Shown piece after piece: positions 17,212-25,704 of a stretch of 64,000 bases of DNA. Position 1 is the stretch's first letter; every line of letters begins with the position of its first letter. The position numbers and the translations under genes are program-made. The notes below the pieces were generated by a model that made no database searches, was not told the DNA's origin, and saw only the letters and a program-made list of their open reading frames with translations. The DNA is from Candidatus Parcubacteria bacterium (GTDB taxonomy: Bacteria > Patescibacteria > Paceibacteria > UBA9973 > UBA918), in NCBI GenBank assembly GCA_021731405.1, contig JAKFXN010000005.1, forward strand, positions 185,469-249,468, read 5' to 3'.

Positions 17212-17772
17212 TTAAATGAGGGGATACTGAGCAAAATTGCCAGACTCACCCAAAGACCCAAAACCGGATTTAAGAACTTTCAACTGTTTATGGTCACTTC
17301 CCAGACCAAAGTAGGCTGTACGGTCTGGGAGACGCAGTTTGCGTACCGGACCAACTAGCGGAGTCCTTGAAATGTAGTAACCATTTTTTGTCAGCCATCC
17401 AAGGTACCAAACTTCACCAGGGGGCACCTCGCAAGTAGGCTTGATTACCACAAAGTTTCTCCGCCAAAACCGTTTCCTCCAATACGTGAAGGCCATGCAA
17501 CGCCGTTTCTTGCGACACGCTTTTGGGTCGCCAGAGACTATTGCCATATCCGCCTCGTCGAGCCACCAATTTTCTTTGAGATCAAAGGAGACGATAGTCC
17601 ACGGAAACGACTGGAACGCAGCTTCTTCACGATTTTCATGCACAAAGTGCATGATTTTTTTCATGAACCAACTGCGCAACATATCCCAGCGACTCAGCTC
17701 TGGAAACAGTACAGTCTTGGCTTTCTGCACTGGTTGCTGTTTGCCTAAATCTGCTTTTTTAACGGTATTCAA
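17212..17772 (-). CDS. Orphan 186-residue protein in a Shine-Dalgarno cassette
   Basis: No family is recognised. The product is soluble-looking, basic and rich in aromatic residues (WTIVSFDLKENWWLD, TYWRKRFWRRNF), without membrane segments or signal peptide. The start is a TTG at 17772: AGGAG lies 6 nt before it, and a promoter with -35 and -10 boxes sits 42 nt upstream. The gene also has its own terminator at 17170-17195. This full promoter/ribosome-site/terminator set differs from the leaderless neighbours and marks it as a free-standing unit. Possible roles include a nucleic-acid-binding or phage-derived protein, but nothing in the sequence proves either. Confidence 0.65.
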   Translation of the reverse strand: MNTVKKADLGKQQPVQKAKTVLFPELSRWDMLRSWFMKKIMHFVHENREEAAFQSFPWTIVSFDLKENWWLDEADMAIVSGDPKACRKKRRCMAFTYWRKRFWRRNFVVIKPTCEVPPGEVWYLGWLTKNGYYISRTPLVGPVRKLRLPDRTAYFGLGSDHKQLKVLKSGFGSLGESGNFAQYPLI

Positions 17773-17813
17773 AGTGTACTCCTCGTACGAAATGAGTTGA
17801 TTTATCTGTTTTT

Positions 17814-17842
17814 ATTATAGCACACTTTAGGCTATAAATCAA
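17814..17842 (-). promoter_or_regulatory. sigma70-type promoter of gene 17212-17772
   Basis: Minus-strand TTGATT (17837-17842) and perfect TATAAT (17814-17819) are separated by 17 bp. Transcription should start near 17807, leaving a ~35-nt leader that contains AGGAG before the TTG start. Confidence 0.82.
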
Positions 17843-17906
17843 TGTTTTGTTTCTTTTCAGCCTCTCCTCTACTTCAATACTAAAAATGTCTGACTAGTCG
17901 CAGATT

Positions 17907-18686
17907 TTATAGGGCAACCGGTTCACCGCCAAAACAGCTAATCATTCCCGCCCGCTCTGTAGATACGTAGTATCGATACGAACCAGCTACTGTCGCTCCC
18001 CCGCAACTATCAGTCTTTACACTCTCGTTTGCGCCATAAATTGGGAACCCATCAAGTGCATATCCTAAGAGAGTCTCCGCTCCAAAGATAGTGTAAAGTG
18101 ACTGCTCGGTATTACGCATCAAAGATCCATCAAGTGCTATCCCAACAATGTCAGAAGACAAACATGTCTCAGTTGGTGATGGAAAACTGCGGAGTGGTAG
18201 CTGCAGCAAGACTGTTCGACTAGGTACGCCAGGGACTGTCTCCCCGAGCTCATTAACTGTTGCTGGAGTTGCGCCACCTTCACGGTAAACCAATCGCGCC
18301 CCTTCCACTACCTCAAACAACAGACCTTGTGGCTGCCACGCCATTACTTTTGGTGCACTATAATTTGGACAAAGCAAGACTTCACCTGTTCCCTCTTCTA
18401 CCTCTGTCTCTTCCTCCACAGGCTCCACTATTTCTTCTTCAGGGACAGGAGACAGTACGAGTGCAGCGATTTTTTCTCTGAGGCTCGCCAACTTGGATGA
18501 ACGAGTATCAGCACCATGTTCTGGGAGTACTGCCTGATATGAAGTGGACGCGGTCTCATCAAAGACTGCTACCGAGGCCAGGTTATCTTCACTTACCAAA
18601 TCGGTATGTACGGTACTAGTGATACCGACAATCAAAAAAGCTACCGTAAGGAGAAACAACGCAAAATCTCGAGTTCGAAAAGGCAT
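17907..18686 (-). CDS. Membrane-anchored YHYH-domain protein
   Basis: A 259-residue extracytoplasmic protein with an N-terminal signal anchor (about 8-27). A Glu-rich linker (PVPEEEIVEPVEEETEVEEG) precedes a C-terminal domain with LLGYALDGFPIYG and YRYYVSTE. These are hallmarks of the YHYH family found in secreted bacterial proteins, though the YHYH tetrad itself reads as YRYY here. Function is unknown. Three cysteines near the C-terminus and one before the domain (LLCPNYSAPK) could form disulfides. A TATTAT box about 7 nt before the ATG suggests a leaderless message. Confidence 0.7.
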   Translation of the reverse strand: MPFRTRDFALFLLTVAFLIVGITSTVHTDLVSEDNLASVAVFDETASTSYQAVLPEHGADTRSSKLASLREKIAALVLSPVPEEEIVEPVEEETEVEEGTGEVLLCPNYSAPKVMAWQPQGLLFEVVEGARLVYREGGATPATVNELGETVPGVPSRTVLLQLPLRSFPSPTETCLSSDIVGIALDGSLMRNTEQSLYTIFGAETLLGYALDGFPIYGANESVKTDSCGGATVAGSYRYYVSTERAGMISCFGGEPVAL

Positions 18687-18737
18687 GTAAGTAATAATAG
18701 CAGAAAGGTCAGGTGTTCTCTAAACAAACCCCCAAAC

Positions 18738-20030
18738 CTACGCGCGGGATGCAATCTTAATCTCGACAAGCTGTTCGACACGACGAATATCAGCTAATAA
18801 TTTTGACCGGTCTGGATTCTTCATAAAGAGGTTAAACACAGAGCGCCCACCATTTCGTGCAAAGATTGCTTTGTCTCCTAGTTTTTTATTGACTTCTATG
18901 CGATGAAAAGATTCTAGCTGCTCAATTTTTTTAATTCCTTTCATCTCCACAATAAAACCCTCTTTGACTGCGAACCATTTCATTGCACACGCGTAACCGG
19001 TACATTTTTTTGGAAGCTGTACTTTTGCTGGGATACGAATCAGCACATCATTCAACGAATGATCAATACCACAGGTTAAAGTGTGAAGTTCGTGACGAAA
19101 TCCACCCATCCGCGCACCAATCTCAATTACTTTCCATTCGTCGTCAATCTTCATCAATTCAGTATGTGTAATAGTGCTCCGCAGCCCAAGTGCATGGATA
19201 GCTTTCTCAGCCACCAGCTGCGCCTTCTCTACTGTTGTTCGCTTCAGAATTGGTGGAGTGATTTGCAGATATCCATAAAAATCATCGTGGCCAATCATCT
19301 TTCCAGTTTTTATTTTTACCAGAGGACAATGCTCCACCTTCCCCCGAGCAGTCACGTATGAGTCCACTGAGTACATGTCACCATCCATGAACTCTTCTAT
19401 GATGACCTTTGGTTCTTCTAGGCGATCATCATGTTCATAGGCTGTACGGAGCTTGCTAAAAGTAGAACGAAGTGTTTTTTCTAAATCTTCTTCGTGATAA
19501 CAAATTGATACAAAAAGACTAGCCGCTAAGTTGGTTGGCTTTATAATCATCGGAAAACCAATTTTCTCGACCACCCGCTTTCGCTCCGCTTTTGTGTTTT
19601 CTTTTACCAGAGTAAAGACAGGAATAATTGTCGAATCATACATTTTCATGCGCTTCCTCATTTCATACTTATCACTCGCCCACTTGAGCGACTCCGTGGT
19701 TGGGGTGCGTAAATACGGCACATGAGGAATAACCTGCACAAAGCGAGCCATATTTTGCTCAGAACGACAGGTAATAGCGAGGAGTTCTTCTTGGTATGGT
19801 AATAACGCCTCAGCAATCTGATTTGGCTTTGAAAAATCGCAGACAAGCGGAATATCAACCCCTGATCCGCGGAGCTTATTTTTCTTATCTTTAACCCGAG
19901 AATCCCACAAAAGCATAATCTTATACTTCTTTTTGGTGAGTTTTTCGTAACGACGAACACTTTCGACAGCTCCGTCGGGAAGATTCATGACATAGACAAT
20001 AATACGTCTCTCAAGCTCTGTTTTTTGCAT
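18738..20030 (-). CDS. ATP-grasp carboxylate-amine ligase-like protein
   Basis: A 430-residue cytosolic ATP-grasp enzyme that would couple a carboxylate to an amine or thiol through an acyl-phosphate. The N-terminal lobe (1-110) resembles a pre-ATP-grasp fold. The ATP-grasp core runs from about 120 to 330, with FPMIIKPTNLAAS as the glycine-poor lysine strand, VIIEEFMDGDMYSVDSY, and the metal-binding EIGARMGG near the end. The pattern is closest to the CarB/BL00235-like group. ATG 20030 is preferred to the upstream GTG at 20039. It is one of three ATP-grasp genes within 3.2 kb; substrates are not known. Confidence 0.8.
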   Translation of the reverse strand: MQKTELERRIIVYVMNLPDGAVESVRRYEKLTKKKYKIMLLWDSRVKDKKNKLRGSGVDIPLVCDFSKPNQIAEALLPYQEELLAITCRSEQNMARFVQVIPHVPYLRTPTTESLKWASDKYEMRKRMKMYDSTIIPVFTLVKENTKAERKRVVEKIGFPMIIKPTNLAASLFVSICYHEEDLEKTLRSTFSKLRTAYEHDDRLEEPKVIIEEFMDGDMYSVDSYVTARGKVEHCPLVKIKTGKMIGHDDFYGYLQITPPILKRTTVEKAQLVAEKAIHALGLRSTITHTELMKIDDEWKVIEIGARMGGFRHELHTLTCGIDHSLNDVLIRIPAKVQLPKKCTGYACAMKWFAVKEGFIVEMKGIKKIEQLESFHRIEVNKKLGDKAIFARNGGRSVFNLFMKNPDRSKLLADIRRVEQLVEIKIASRA

Positions 20031-20189
20031 AGATAGCACTATCTTGTAAATAAACGGCTCTGTAATTCAGATTGAGCCTGAGTTCGGTCCATCAGATAGA
20101 GCTACAGCATACTATACTTTTTGTTATTTTTGTGTAACATAACACTATTAGCAAAAATCAATACTTGACTTTTTTGAGACTCTTTTCGC

Positions 20190-21089
20190 ATGATAAAAAA
20201 TAAAATTTATTTAGTAAATAATAAAAAGAAAGAGCCTGAGTTCAAAAAAACCTTCAAAAAAATAGCCGCTGAGGCCAAGCGAGATTTTACTGAAATTTCG
20301 GTGCTTGATTGTGCCTTTTCATACTCACGTACTGACGGAAAAACAAAAGTCTATCACCTTGGCAAACCGCTTAGTCTCAACTCAACTACTTGGTTCATCC
20401 GGGCTTGGTCACCTTCAGAAGATGCAACTGCATTATTGTGCATTCTCCTAGAATTGCACAAAATACCTTTCACTGATGCAAAGGTCAACACCAGTCACGA
20501 GATTCGAACTTCAAAACTTTCTCAAACGTTTCAATTAGCTGCCTCGAACTGCCCTTGTCCAAACACTTGGGTTGTGCCGCTTGCCTCTTTTTCTTCATAC
20601 AAAACTATTGTCGCGAAAGAGCTTGGTTTTCCGCTAGTCGTAAAAACACGCGGCGGACTTGGCAAACGTGTTTGGAAGTGTGACGGAGCAAGCGAACTGT
20701 CAAAAACTATCAGCCGGATTAAAGCTGAGGGTAACGATGATTTGGTTATACTCCAAGAAAATATCGCTAACGACGGCGATATTCGAGTTGTTGTTTGGAA
20801 AGGTAAAGTACTTGCTAGTATTTTGCGACAAAGTACCACTGGCTTCCTTAACAATGTATCGCAAGGTGGTACAGCCAGTCTTACAAGTATCACCGCAGTA
20901 GAGAAGCGGTTAGCGATAGCGGCTAGTAAAGCAGTTGGGTTGGACTTAGCTGGGGTTGATTTAGTGCGAACAGGAAGTGAGACATTGATCTTTGAAGTGA
21001 ATAAAGCGCCCGACATCACTTCATTTCATGATGCAGCAAGAAGTGACATCGCAAAAATTATTTGTGAAGACTTTATTTCCAAAAATTAA
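20190..21089 (+). CDS. RimK-like ATP-grasp ligase
   Basis: A 299-residue protein with an N-terminal domain (about 1-100), then an ATP-grasp core: FPLVVKTRGGLGKRVW (P-loop-like lysine strand), GDIRVVVWKGKVLASILR, NVSQGGTAS, LDLAGVDLV and the metal-binding IFEVNKAPD. This is the signature order of the RimK/LysX/glutathione-synthetase-like group, which adds amino acids to peptides, proteins or cofactors. It is divergent from 18738-20030. Its 3' end overlaps the third ATP-grasp gene by 4 nt, tail to tail. Sequence before the ATG is AT-rich with no Shine-Dalgarno sequence. Confidence 0.82.
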   Translation: MIKNKIYLVNNKKKEPEFKKTFKKIAAEAKRDFTEISVLDCAFSYSRTDGKTKVYHLGKPLSLNSTTWFIRAWSPSEDATALLCILLELHKIPFTDAKVNTSHEIRTSKLSQTFQLAASNCPCPNTWVVPLASFSSYKTIVAKELGFPLVVKTRGGLGKRVWKCDGASELSKTISRIKAEGNDDLVILQENIANDGDIRVVVWKGKVLASILRQSTTGFLNNVSQGGTASLTSITAVEKRLAIAASKAVGLDLAGVDLVRTGSETLIFEVNKAPDITSFHDAARSDIAKIICEDFISKN

Positions 21090-21946
21090 TACCCTTCTCC
21101 AGCAGCAACTATCAAATCAGCGACATGATCTGTCACCCTTACTCCAAGAGCCGCTTCAAGACCTTTCCATCCTGGATTAACATTTGCTTCAATAAAAAAG
21201 AGTTCTCCCGTTGCTGTTGATTGCATGATATCTATCCCTGCAATATCTAACTGTTGAGCTTTTGTTATAGCTACTGCTATTTTGGAAAGTGCGTCATACA
21301 ATTCGCCCGCAGGTACTGGGCGGCCACTTCCACCCTGAGAAATATTGGCTCTAAAATCACCTGGTTTTGGTACCCGCTGAAAAATAGCACGTACCTGACC
21401 CCCAACTACGAATACTCTAAAATCGCCTTCGTTTGGGATAAATTTCTGCATCAAAATATCTCCATCAAGATCGCTGACCTGTTCTAGGTATTCTGTTTCT
21501 GAAGTTACCAAAAAAACTTTTTTTCCTTGTATTCCTTCTGCCGCCTTTAAAACAAAAGGTGAACCTAGTCTTGCAACAACGGTCGCATATGAACGTCCTC
21601 TACCTATCAAGGTCTCTGGGACCAGCACACCAATCTTTTGCGCCCGTACCGCTTGATGTATTTTATTACTGAGTAAGGTATTTTGAAGAGCAGATGCATT
21701 AATTATAGCTACCCCCACTTCGCGTAATTTTTCATATAGTCCCAAACGAGCTCCGTCGCCAAAACCTGTTCGGTAGTAGACTACATCTGCTTGTGTGTAC
21801 GGTGCCCAAAAATCTTCACTTAGAAAATCCTGAACGGCTATACTTGGACTAATTAATGTGACCTCGTGTCCACGACCTTGGAGCTCTTCAGTAAGCTGGC
21901 TCAACTCCCAGATTGGTTTACCCTTGCACACCAATACAATTTTCAT
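21086..21946 (-). CDS. RimK-like ATP-grasp ligase
   Basis: A 286-residue protein. Its N-terminal alpha/beta domain has the look of a PreATP-grasp fold (VLVCKGKPIWELSQLTEEL). The ATP-grasp core contains SPFVLKAAEGIQGKKVFLV, GDFRVFVVGGQVRAIFQR, NISQGGSGRPV, LDIAGIDIM and FFIEANVNPGW. It resembles 20190-21089 in the same motifs but is distinct in sequence. It is convergent with that gene (4-nt overlap) and lies downstream of the DsbA-like gene by 5 nt on the same strand, so these two are probably co-transcribed. A peptide- or cofactor-modifying role is suggested by family only. Confidence 0.83.
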   Translation of the reverse strand: MKIVLVCKGKPIWELSQLTEELQGRGHEVTLISPSIAVQDFLSEDFWAPYTQADVVYYRTGFGDGARLGLYEKLREVGVAIINASALQNTLLSNKIHQAVRAQKIGVLVPETLIGRGRSYATVVARLGSPFVLKAAEGIQGKKVFLVTSETEYLEQVSDLDGDILMQKFIPNEGDFRVFVVGGQVRAIFQRVPKPGDFRANISQGGSGRPVPAGELYDALSKIAVAITKAQQLDIAGIDIMQSTATGELFFIEANVNPGWKGLEAALGVRVTDHVADLIVAAGEGY

Positions 21947-21951
21947 AACGC

Positions 21952-22623
21952 TTATTGAGGAATACCAAACTCAACAACTGGTGCCGCTTCCGTAGAAGAA
22001 GCTGTGGCATCTGGGTTTACTGCCGCCGCAATTTGGTTGTAGAAATCTTCGTACGTTTGTATAACCATACGCTCTCCGTTTAAGAAGAAAGTTGGTGTTC
22101 CTGTAAGGCCAAGCGTACGCGCTGCGGCCGCATCTTCACGTACTTTATCCTTTACCAAAGACGCCCCGTAATGTCGTTCAAACAAATCGACATCAAGTTC
22201 AAGCTCTGAAGCAAAATCACGGAAGAAGATCATCGGGTTTGGACTATTTGACCAAGCCTTCTGATTGATGAAGAGGAGGTCATGAAACTCAAAGAATTTT
22301 CCTTGTTGACCCGCTGCTTCAGCTGCCCGTGCTGCTGGCTCAGCTAGAGGGTGGATTGGAAGTGGAAAGTGTTTGTACTCAAAAGCTATCTTGTCACCAA
22401 ACTCTTCCATGATATCTTCCACTACTGGATGGAAAGAAGCACAAGCTGGGCACTGGAAGTCACTGTATTCAGTCAAAGTAACAGTAGCAGCTTCATTGCC
22501 TTTGACGTGCGGAGTAAAAGTAATGCCCTCATTATTTTTTTCAGCCACTGTACCCGAGTACCAGACTGAACCTCCGATTAATACAGCAGCTATAACAGCG
22601 ATTATTATCCATGGATTTTTCAT
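21952..22623 (-). CDS. DsbA-like thioredoxin-fold oxidoreductase, membrane anchored
   Basis: Extracytoplasmic thiol-disulfide oxidoreductase of the DsbA/BdbD (Thioredoxin_4) type, 223 residues. A signal anchor at about 4-21, then the active site QCPAC with C58 and C61, a helical insertion, and the cis-proline loop GTPTFFLNG. The start is ATG 22623: a TACACT -10 box (22632-22637) lies 8 nt before it, which rules out the longer frame. It probably inserts or exchanges disulfides in the many Cys-containing anchored proteins of this genome. Followed 5 nt later by an ATP-grasp gene. Confidence 0.9.
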   Translation of the reverse strand: MKNPWIIIAVIAAVLIGGSVWYSGTVAEKNNEGITFTPHVKGNEAATVTLTEYSDFQCPACASFHPVVEDIMEEFGDKIAFEYKHFPLPIHPLAEPAARAAEAAGQQGKFFEFHDLLFINQKAWSNSPNPMIFFRDFASELELDVDLFERHYGASLVKDKVREDAAAARTLGLTGTPTFFLNGERMVIQTYEDFYNQIAAAVNPDATASSTEAAPVVEFGIPQ

Positions 22624-22732
22624 ATAGGAAAAGTGTACCATATACACAAAGTAGAATTACGACCACAAAATAATCATTGTGAGCCGTCAAAGCATTGCTT
22701 CAAAAGGCTTTTCGTGTTCTAATGCGTGTCTT

Positions 22733-23470
22733 ATGGCCCGCAAACCTAACTTCACACGCAAGAAAACCCGAAAACAGCACGGCGAAACCTTCTGGGATGC
22801 TGAGTACAAAAACCCTACCCACCTAAAGCTCTCGGTGAACCCGAGTGAGGACTTAGAGAAGTTTACCCGCTGGGTAATACGACGTAAGCGCGAAGACGTT
22901 TTTGGTCCAAAAGCGAGCGCTCTTGATGTTGGTTGCGGCAATGGACGGAATCTTATTTTCCTCAACAACGAGTTTGGTAACCCTGGGGTTGGCTATGACA
23001 TTTCAAAAGCTGCTATTGCGCAAGCTGCACTCGCCTCTCGCAAGAAGCCTATTAAGTACACGGCTCGAAGTATTGCTGGAAAACTCGACGTCGAAGACAA
23101 CTCACAAGCGCTGGTACTCGATATGATGAGCTCGCACTTTCTAAATAAAGACGAACGACTCTTTTTACGTGATGAAATTTTCCGCACACTCGAACCAGGC
23201 GGACTTCTCTTTATGAAGACTTTTCTTAAGGATGGAGACCTACACACCAAAAGACTTATTGAAGAACGCCCTGGTAAAGAAGAAGGAAGCTATATTCACC
23301 CAGTCATGGGTGTAGCAGAATATGTATACAGTGAAGAAGAACTTATCGACTTTCTTTCTGAAAAGTTCATCGTCCACAAAATCTACCGCTCACACAAACA
23401 TGCCTTTCGTGGCCAAGCCCGCAAGCGACGCACTATCACTATCTACGCTGAGAAAGACCGCTTTAAATAA
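22733..23470 (+). CDS. Class I SAM-dependent methyltransferase
   Basis: A 245-residue cytosolic methyltransferase. A very basic N-terminus (MARKPNFTRKKTRKQ) and a conserved HGETFWDAEY block precede the Rossmann fold. Motif I is LDVGCGNGRN at about 78-87. Motif IV-like SHFLNKDERLFLRDEIFRTL and a typical LEPGGLLFMKTFL post-motif follow. ATG 22733 is chosen over the GTG at 22679 because the extra 18 residues look non-conserved. The substrate is unknown. It ends 2 nt from the convergent MgtE-like gene. Confidence 0.82.
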   Translation: MARKPNFTRKKTRKQHGETFWDAEYKNPTHLKLSVNPSEDLEKFTRWVIRRKREDVFGPKASALDVGCGNGRNLIFLNNEFGNPGVGYDISKAAIAQAALASRKKPIKYTARSIAGKLDVEDNSQALVLDMMSSHFLNKDERLFLRDEIFRTLEPGGLLFMKTFLKDGDLHTKRLIEERPGKEEGSYIHPVMGVAEYVYSEEELIDFLSEKFIVHKIYRSHKHAFRGQARKRRTITIYAEKDRFK

Positions 23471-23472
23471 AA

Positions 23473-24450
23473 CTACGCCAGAAAAAGCGTTGCTACCGTG
23501 AGGTAAATAGCGAGACTTAAGACGTCTATCACCACAGTACCAAGCGGGCCACTGGCGACCGCAGGGTCGTAGCCTCGAACATGCAAAAACCATGGCAAGA
23601 GTATCGCGATTAGGACTGTAAACCAAACGGTAAAAAAGATTGAGATGGCAAGAATAGAGCTAATCACCAACGACTGGGCAACTGCAAATGAAAATACAAA
23701 TATGAGCGCAGCTAGTATGGCTCCGAGGAGAAAATTAACGATTGATTCACGAAGCAAGTACGAACGTACCTTAAGCCCGTGTTCAATTGAGAGTGCGCGT
23801 ATAAAGAGCATTTCTGTTTGCGTACAAACAGCATCTGCCATATAGACAATCGCCGGAATAAACGCAGCCAAAATCAGTTCATTGGCCAGAGTCTCTTCAA
23901 AGAAACTAATCATCACCGCAGCGACAACTCCACCCAATAACCCTAAAATCAGCCACGGTAACCGCATCTTAACGTGAGCGAACGGAGCATTTTTTAACAA
24001 TACCTCAGATACATGAAGATCCTTGTGTTTAACACCCGCAAACTGCAGCACATCTTCAGTATGTTCAAGATTGAGCACCGTCAAGATTTGATCGGACGGC
24101 ACGACCCCCATAAACGTATGTTCTTTTGAAACAACAGGGATTGCTTTGATATTGTGCTTGAGCGCCAGCTGCGCCACCCGCTCTTGGTCGGTATGTGGAC
24201 GCACCGTCACGAGAGAGTCGCTCACAAAGCGTTCAAGTGTCTCATGGGCTTCAAGATGAAAGAGTTCTTGAATCGACAGTACACCAATAAGCTCCCGACG
24301 ATCATTGATGATGTAGATATAGTTTATTGTTTCAAACTCATTGGCCCGAGAACGGAGTAACCCTTCTACTTCAGAGGCCTTTTTTGACGAATGTACCACT
24401 GGTACCGCCGTCGTCATAATTCTTCCAGCTGAATCTTTTGGGAATACCAT
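23473..24450 (-). CDS. MgtE-type Mg2+ transporter without N domain
   Basis: A 325-residue protein. Two CBS domains fill about 12-135. A connecting helix leads to five transmembrane segments (about 165-325) with the MgtE permease signature DPAVASGPLGTVVIDVLSL near the end, plus the early FIPAIVYMADAV block. Canonical MgtE has an extra N-terminal superhelical domain before the CBS pair that helps Mg2+ gating; it is missing here. ATG 24450 is 1 nt after the stop of the upstream anchored protein, so the two are co-transcribed. Mg2+ (or Co2+) transport is assigned by family. Confidence 0.85.
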   Translation of the reverse strand: MVFPKDSAGRIMTTAVPVVHSSKKASEVEGLLRSRANEFETINYIYIINDRRELIGVLSIQELFHLEAHETLERFVSDSLVTVRPHTDQERVAQLALKHNIKAIPVVSKEHTFMGVVPSDQILTVLNLEHTEDVLQFAGVKHKDLHVSEVLLKNAPFAHVKMRLPWLILGLLGGVVAAVMISFFEETLANELILAAFIPAIVYMADAVCTQTEMLFIRALSIEHGLKVRSYLLRESIVNFLLGAILAALIFVFSFAVAQSLVISSILAISIFFTVWFTVLIAILLPWFLHVRGYDPAVASGPLGTVVIDVLSLAIYLTVATLFLA

Positions 24451-24451
24451 A

Positions 24452-25153
24452 CTACTCACCACAAGACATCATTTGTCGACAGATATCTTTTTCACTTGGC
24501 GTAAGACCTTCGCAAGCAGCACACTGATTTTGTGTTCCAGCTTCACCTCCTTCGTACATAGTACCAAACTCCATACCTTGATTTACAATGTTGGCAAAAT
24601 CACTAAAAATGATGTCGGTTGGTGGTTCAAAAATACTATTATCTACCGCTGTCCACGCTTTACACTCATAGTCTACCGAAGCATCAAGCGGTACTACTTC
24701 TTGCGCAGCTGGTGAGCCTTCAGTTTTTGAAGCTTCAAGTTCTGAAAGACTAATTTTCATACCATACGCATCTCCTTCAATCTCAGACCAAGAGTAGAGT
24801 GTTCCATCACGCATGATAATTGAAGAAACTGTCTCTTTACCCATACTTGAGACCACAAAATCCCCTCGCATTTTACCAGCAGTTGTGAAATACGTTCCTT
24901 CAGTTTTTGTCTCAACTCCAGTTCCTTGTACGTAGTTTACTGAACACTCTAGGTTTTCCCCACGAGACATGAGCGCAGTCATAGTGCCCCTACCCGAAGT
25001 AGGTGGTACGGGAGTTTTCTCTTCTTCGACCACAGCCTCCTCACCTGCCACCACTACCTCATTCTCTTTTGGATTATTTCCAAACAAGAGATACATTGCC
25101 ACCCCACCAACTACTACAGCTGCGACAATACTCCATATTAAAAAGGTTTTCAT
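24452..25153 (-). CDS. Membrane-anchored extracytoplasmic protein of unknown function
   Basis: 233 residues: signal anchor at about 4-24, an acidic/proline linker, then a globular domain with a pattern of short beta-strands (GTYFTTAGKMRGDFVV, IIMRDGTLYSW). The layout recalls LolA/LppX-like lipid-binding or DUF4412-type folds. The C-terminus is rich in cysteine (CAACEGLTPSEKDIC, then SCGE), suggesting disulfides. It sits immediately before the MgtE-like gene. No firm family. Confidence 0.6.
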   Translation of the reverse strand: MKTFLIWSIVAAVVVGGVAMYLLFGNNPKENEVVVAGEEAVVEEEKTPVPPTSGRGTMTALMSRGENLECSVNYVQGTGVETKTEGTYFTTAGKMRGDFVVSSMGKETVSSIIMRDGTLYSWSEIEGDAYGMKISLSELEASKTEGSPAAQEVVPLDASVDYECKAWTAVDNSIFEPPTDIIFSDFANIVNQGMEFGTMYEGGEAGTQNQCAACEGLTPSEKDICRQMMSCGE

Positions 25154-25236
25154 ATCAGTGATTAACTAAAAGATAGTAATACTATAAGCTTAGCAAAGTT
25201 TTAAGTCAGATTAAACGGTGATTTTCACTATTGTGC

Positions 25237-25641
25237 CTACATGCAGCCTTTAGCCTGGTAATACTCAGACATTGAGGGTGTCGCCCCAGCCTTGATTTCA
25301 TCGACTCGCGCCTGTCCTAAGATACTTACAAAGCAAGTCAGCTGCTCCTCAGTAAAAGATTGGGGTAGTGACTCTGGTTCAATACCTACCATCTCAAGTG
25401 CCTGCTGCTGCGCAGGAGAAAGATTGCTTTCAGATGCTTCAGTACTAACTTCACCTTCAGCACTAGTGTTAGTTGAATTTTCACTTGATGCCTTGGTCTG
25501 ACTAGCTGGAGTAGCTCCATTTCCAAATAGTAACGGCTTGAGATTGAGTGGATCAACTATATAAAAATAAGCGAGCGCAATAAGCTGTAATAAAAACAGC
25601 ACACCCATACCAACAAATAGATACGTAAAGAATTTTTTCAT
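25237..25641 (-). CDS. Small membrane-anchored protein of unknown function
   Basis: 134 residues from ATG 25641. A signal anchor (about 4-29) is followed by a Ser/Thr/Glu-rich linker (about 45-75), then a small helical domain with two cysteines (QLTCFVSILG and the terminal GCM). The start is set by TATACT (25648-25653 on the minus strand) 6 nt upstream; the longer frame lacks support. It is one of several anchored proteins with low-complexity linkers in 24.4-31.2 kb. Confidence 0.6.
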   Translation of the reverse strand: MKKFFTYLFVGMGVLFLLQLIALAYFYIVDPLNLKPLLFGNGATPASQTKASSENSTNTSAEGEVSTEASESNLSPAQQQALEMVGIEPESLPQSFTEEQLTCFVSILGQARVDEIKAGATPSMSEYYQAKGCM

Positions 25642-25663
25642 ACTTAAGTATACCAGACTATAG

Positions 25664-25699
25664 AAAAAGCCCGGCAACCTATTGGTTACCGGGCTTTTT
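25664..25699 (-). terminator. Terminator of the P-type ATPase gene
   Basis: AAAAAGCCCGG-AACC and GGTT-CCGGGCTTTTT arms form a stem with one mismatch and a TATT loop; U-tracts occur in both directions. It lies 5 nt past the ATPase stop codon. Confidence 0.88.
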
Positions 25700-25704
25700 T
25701 CTTT

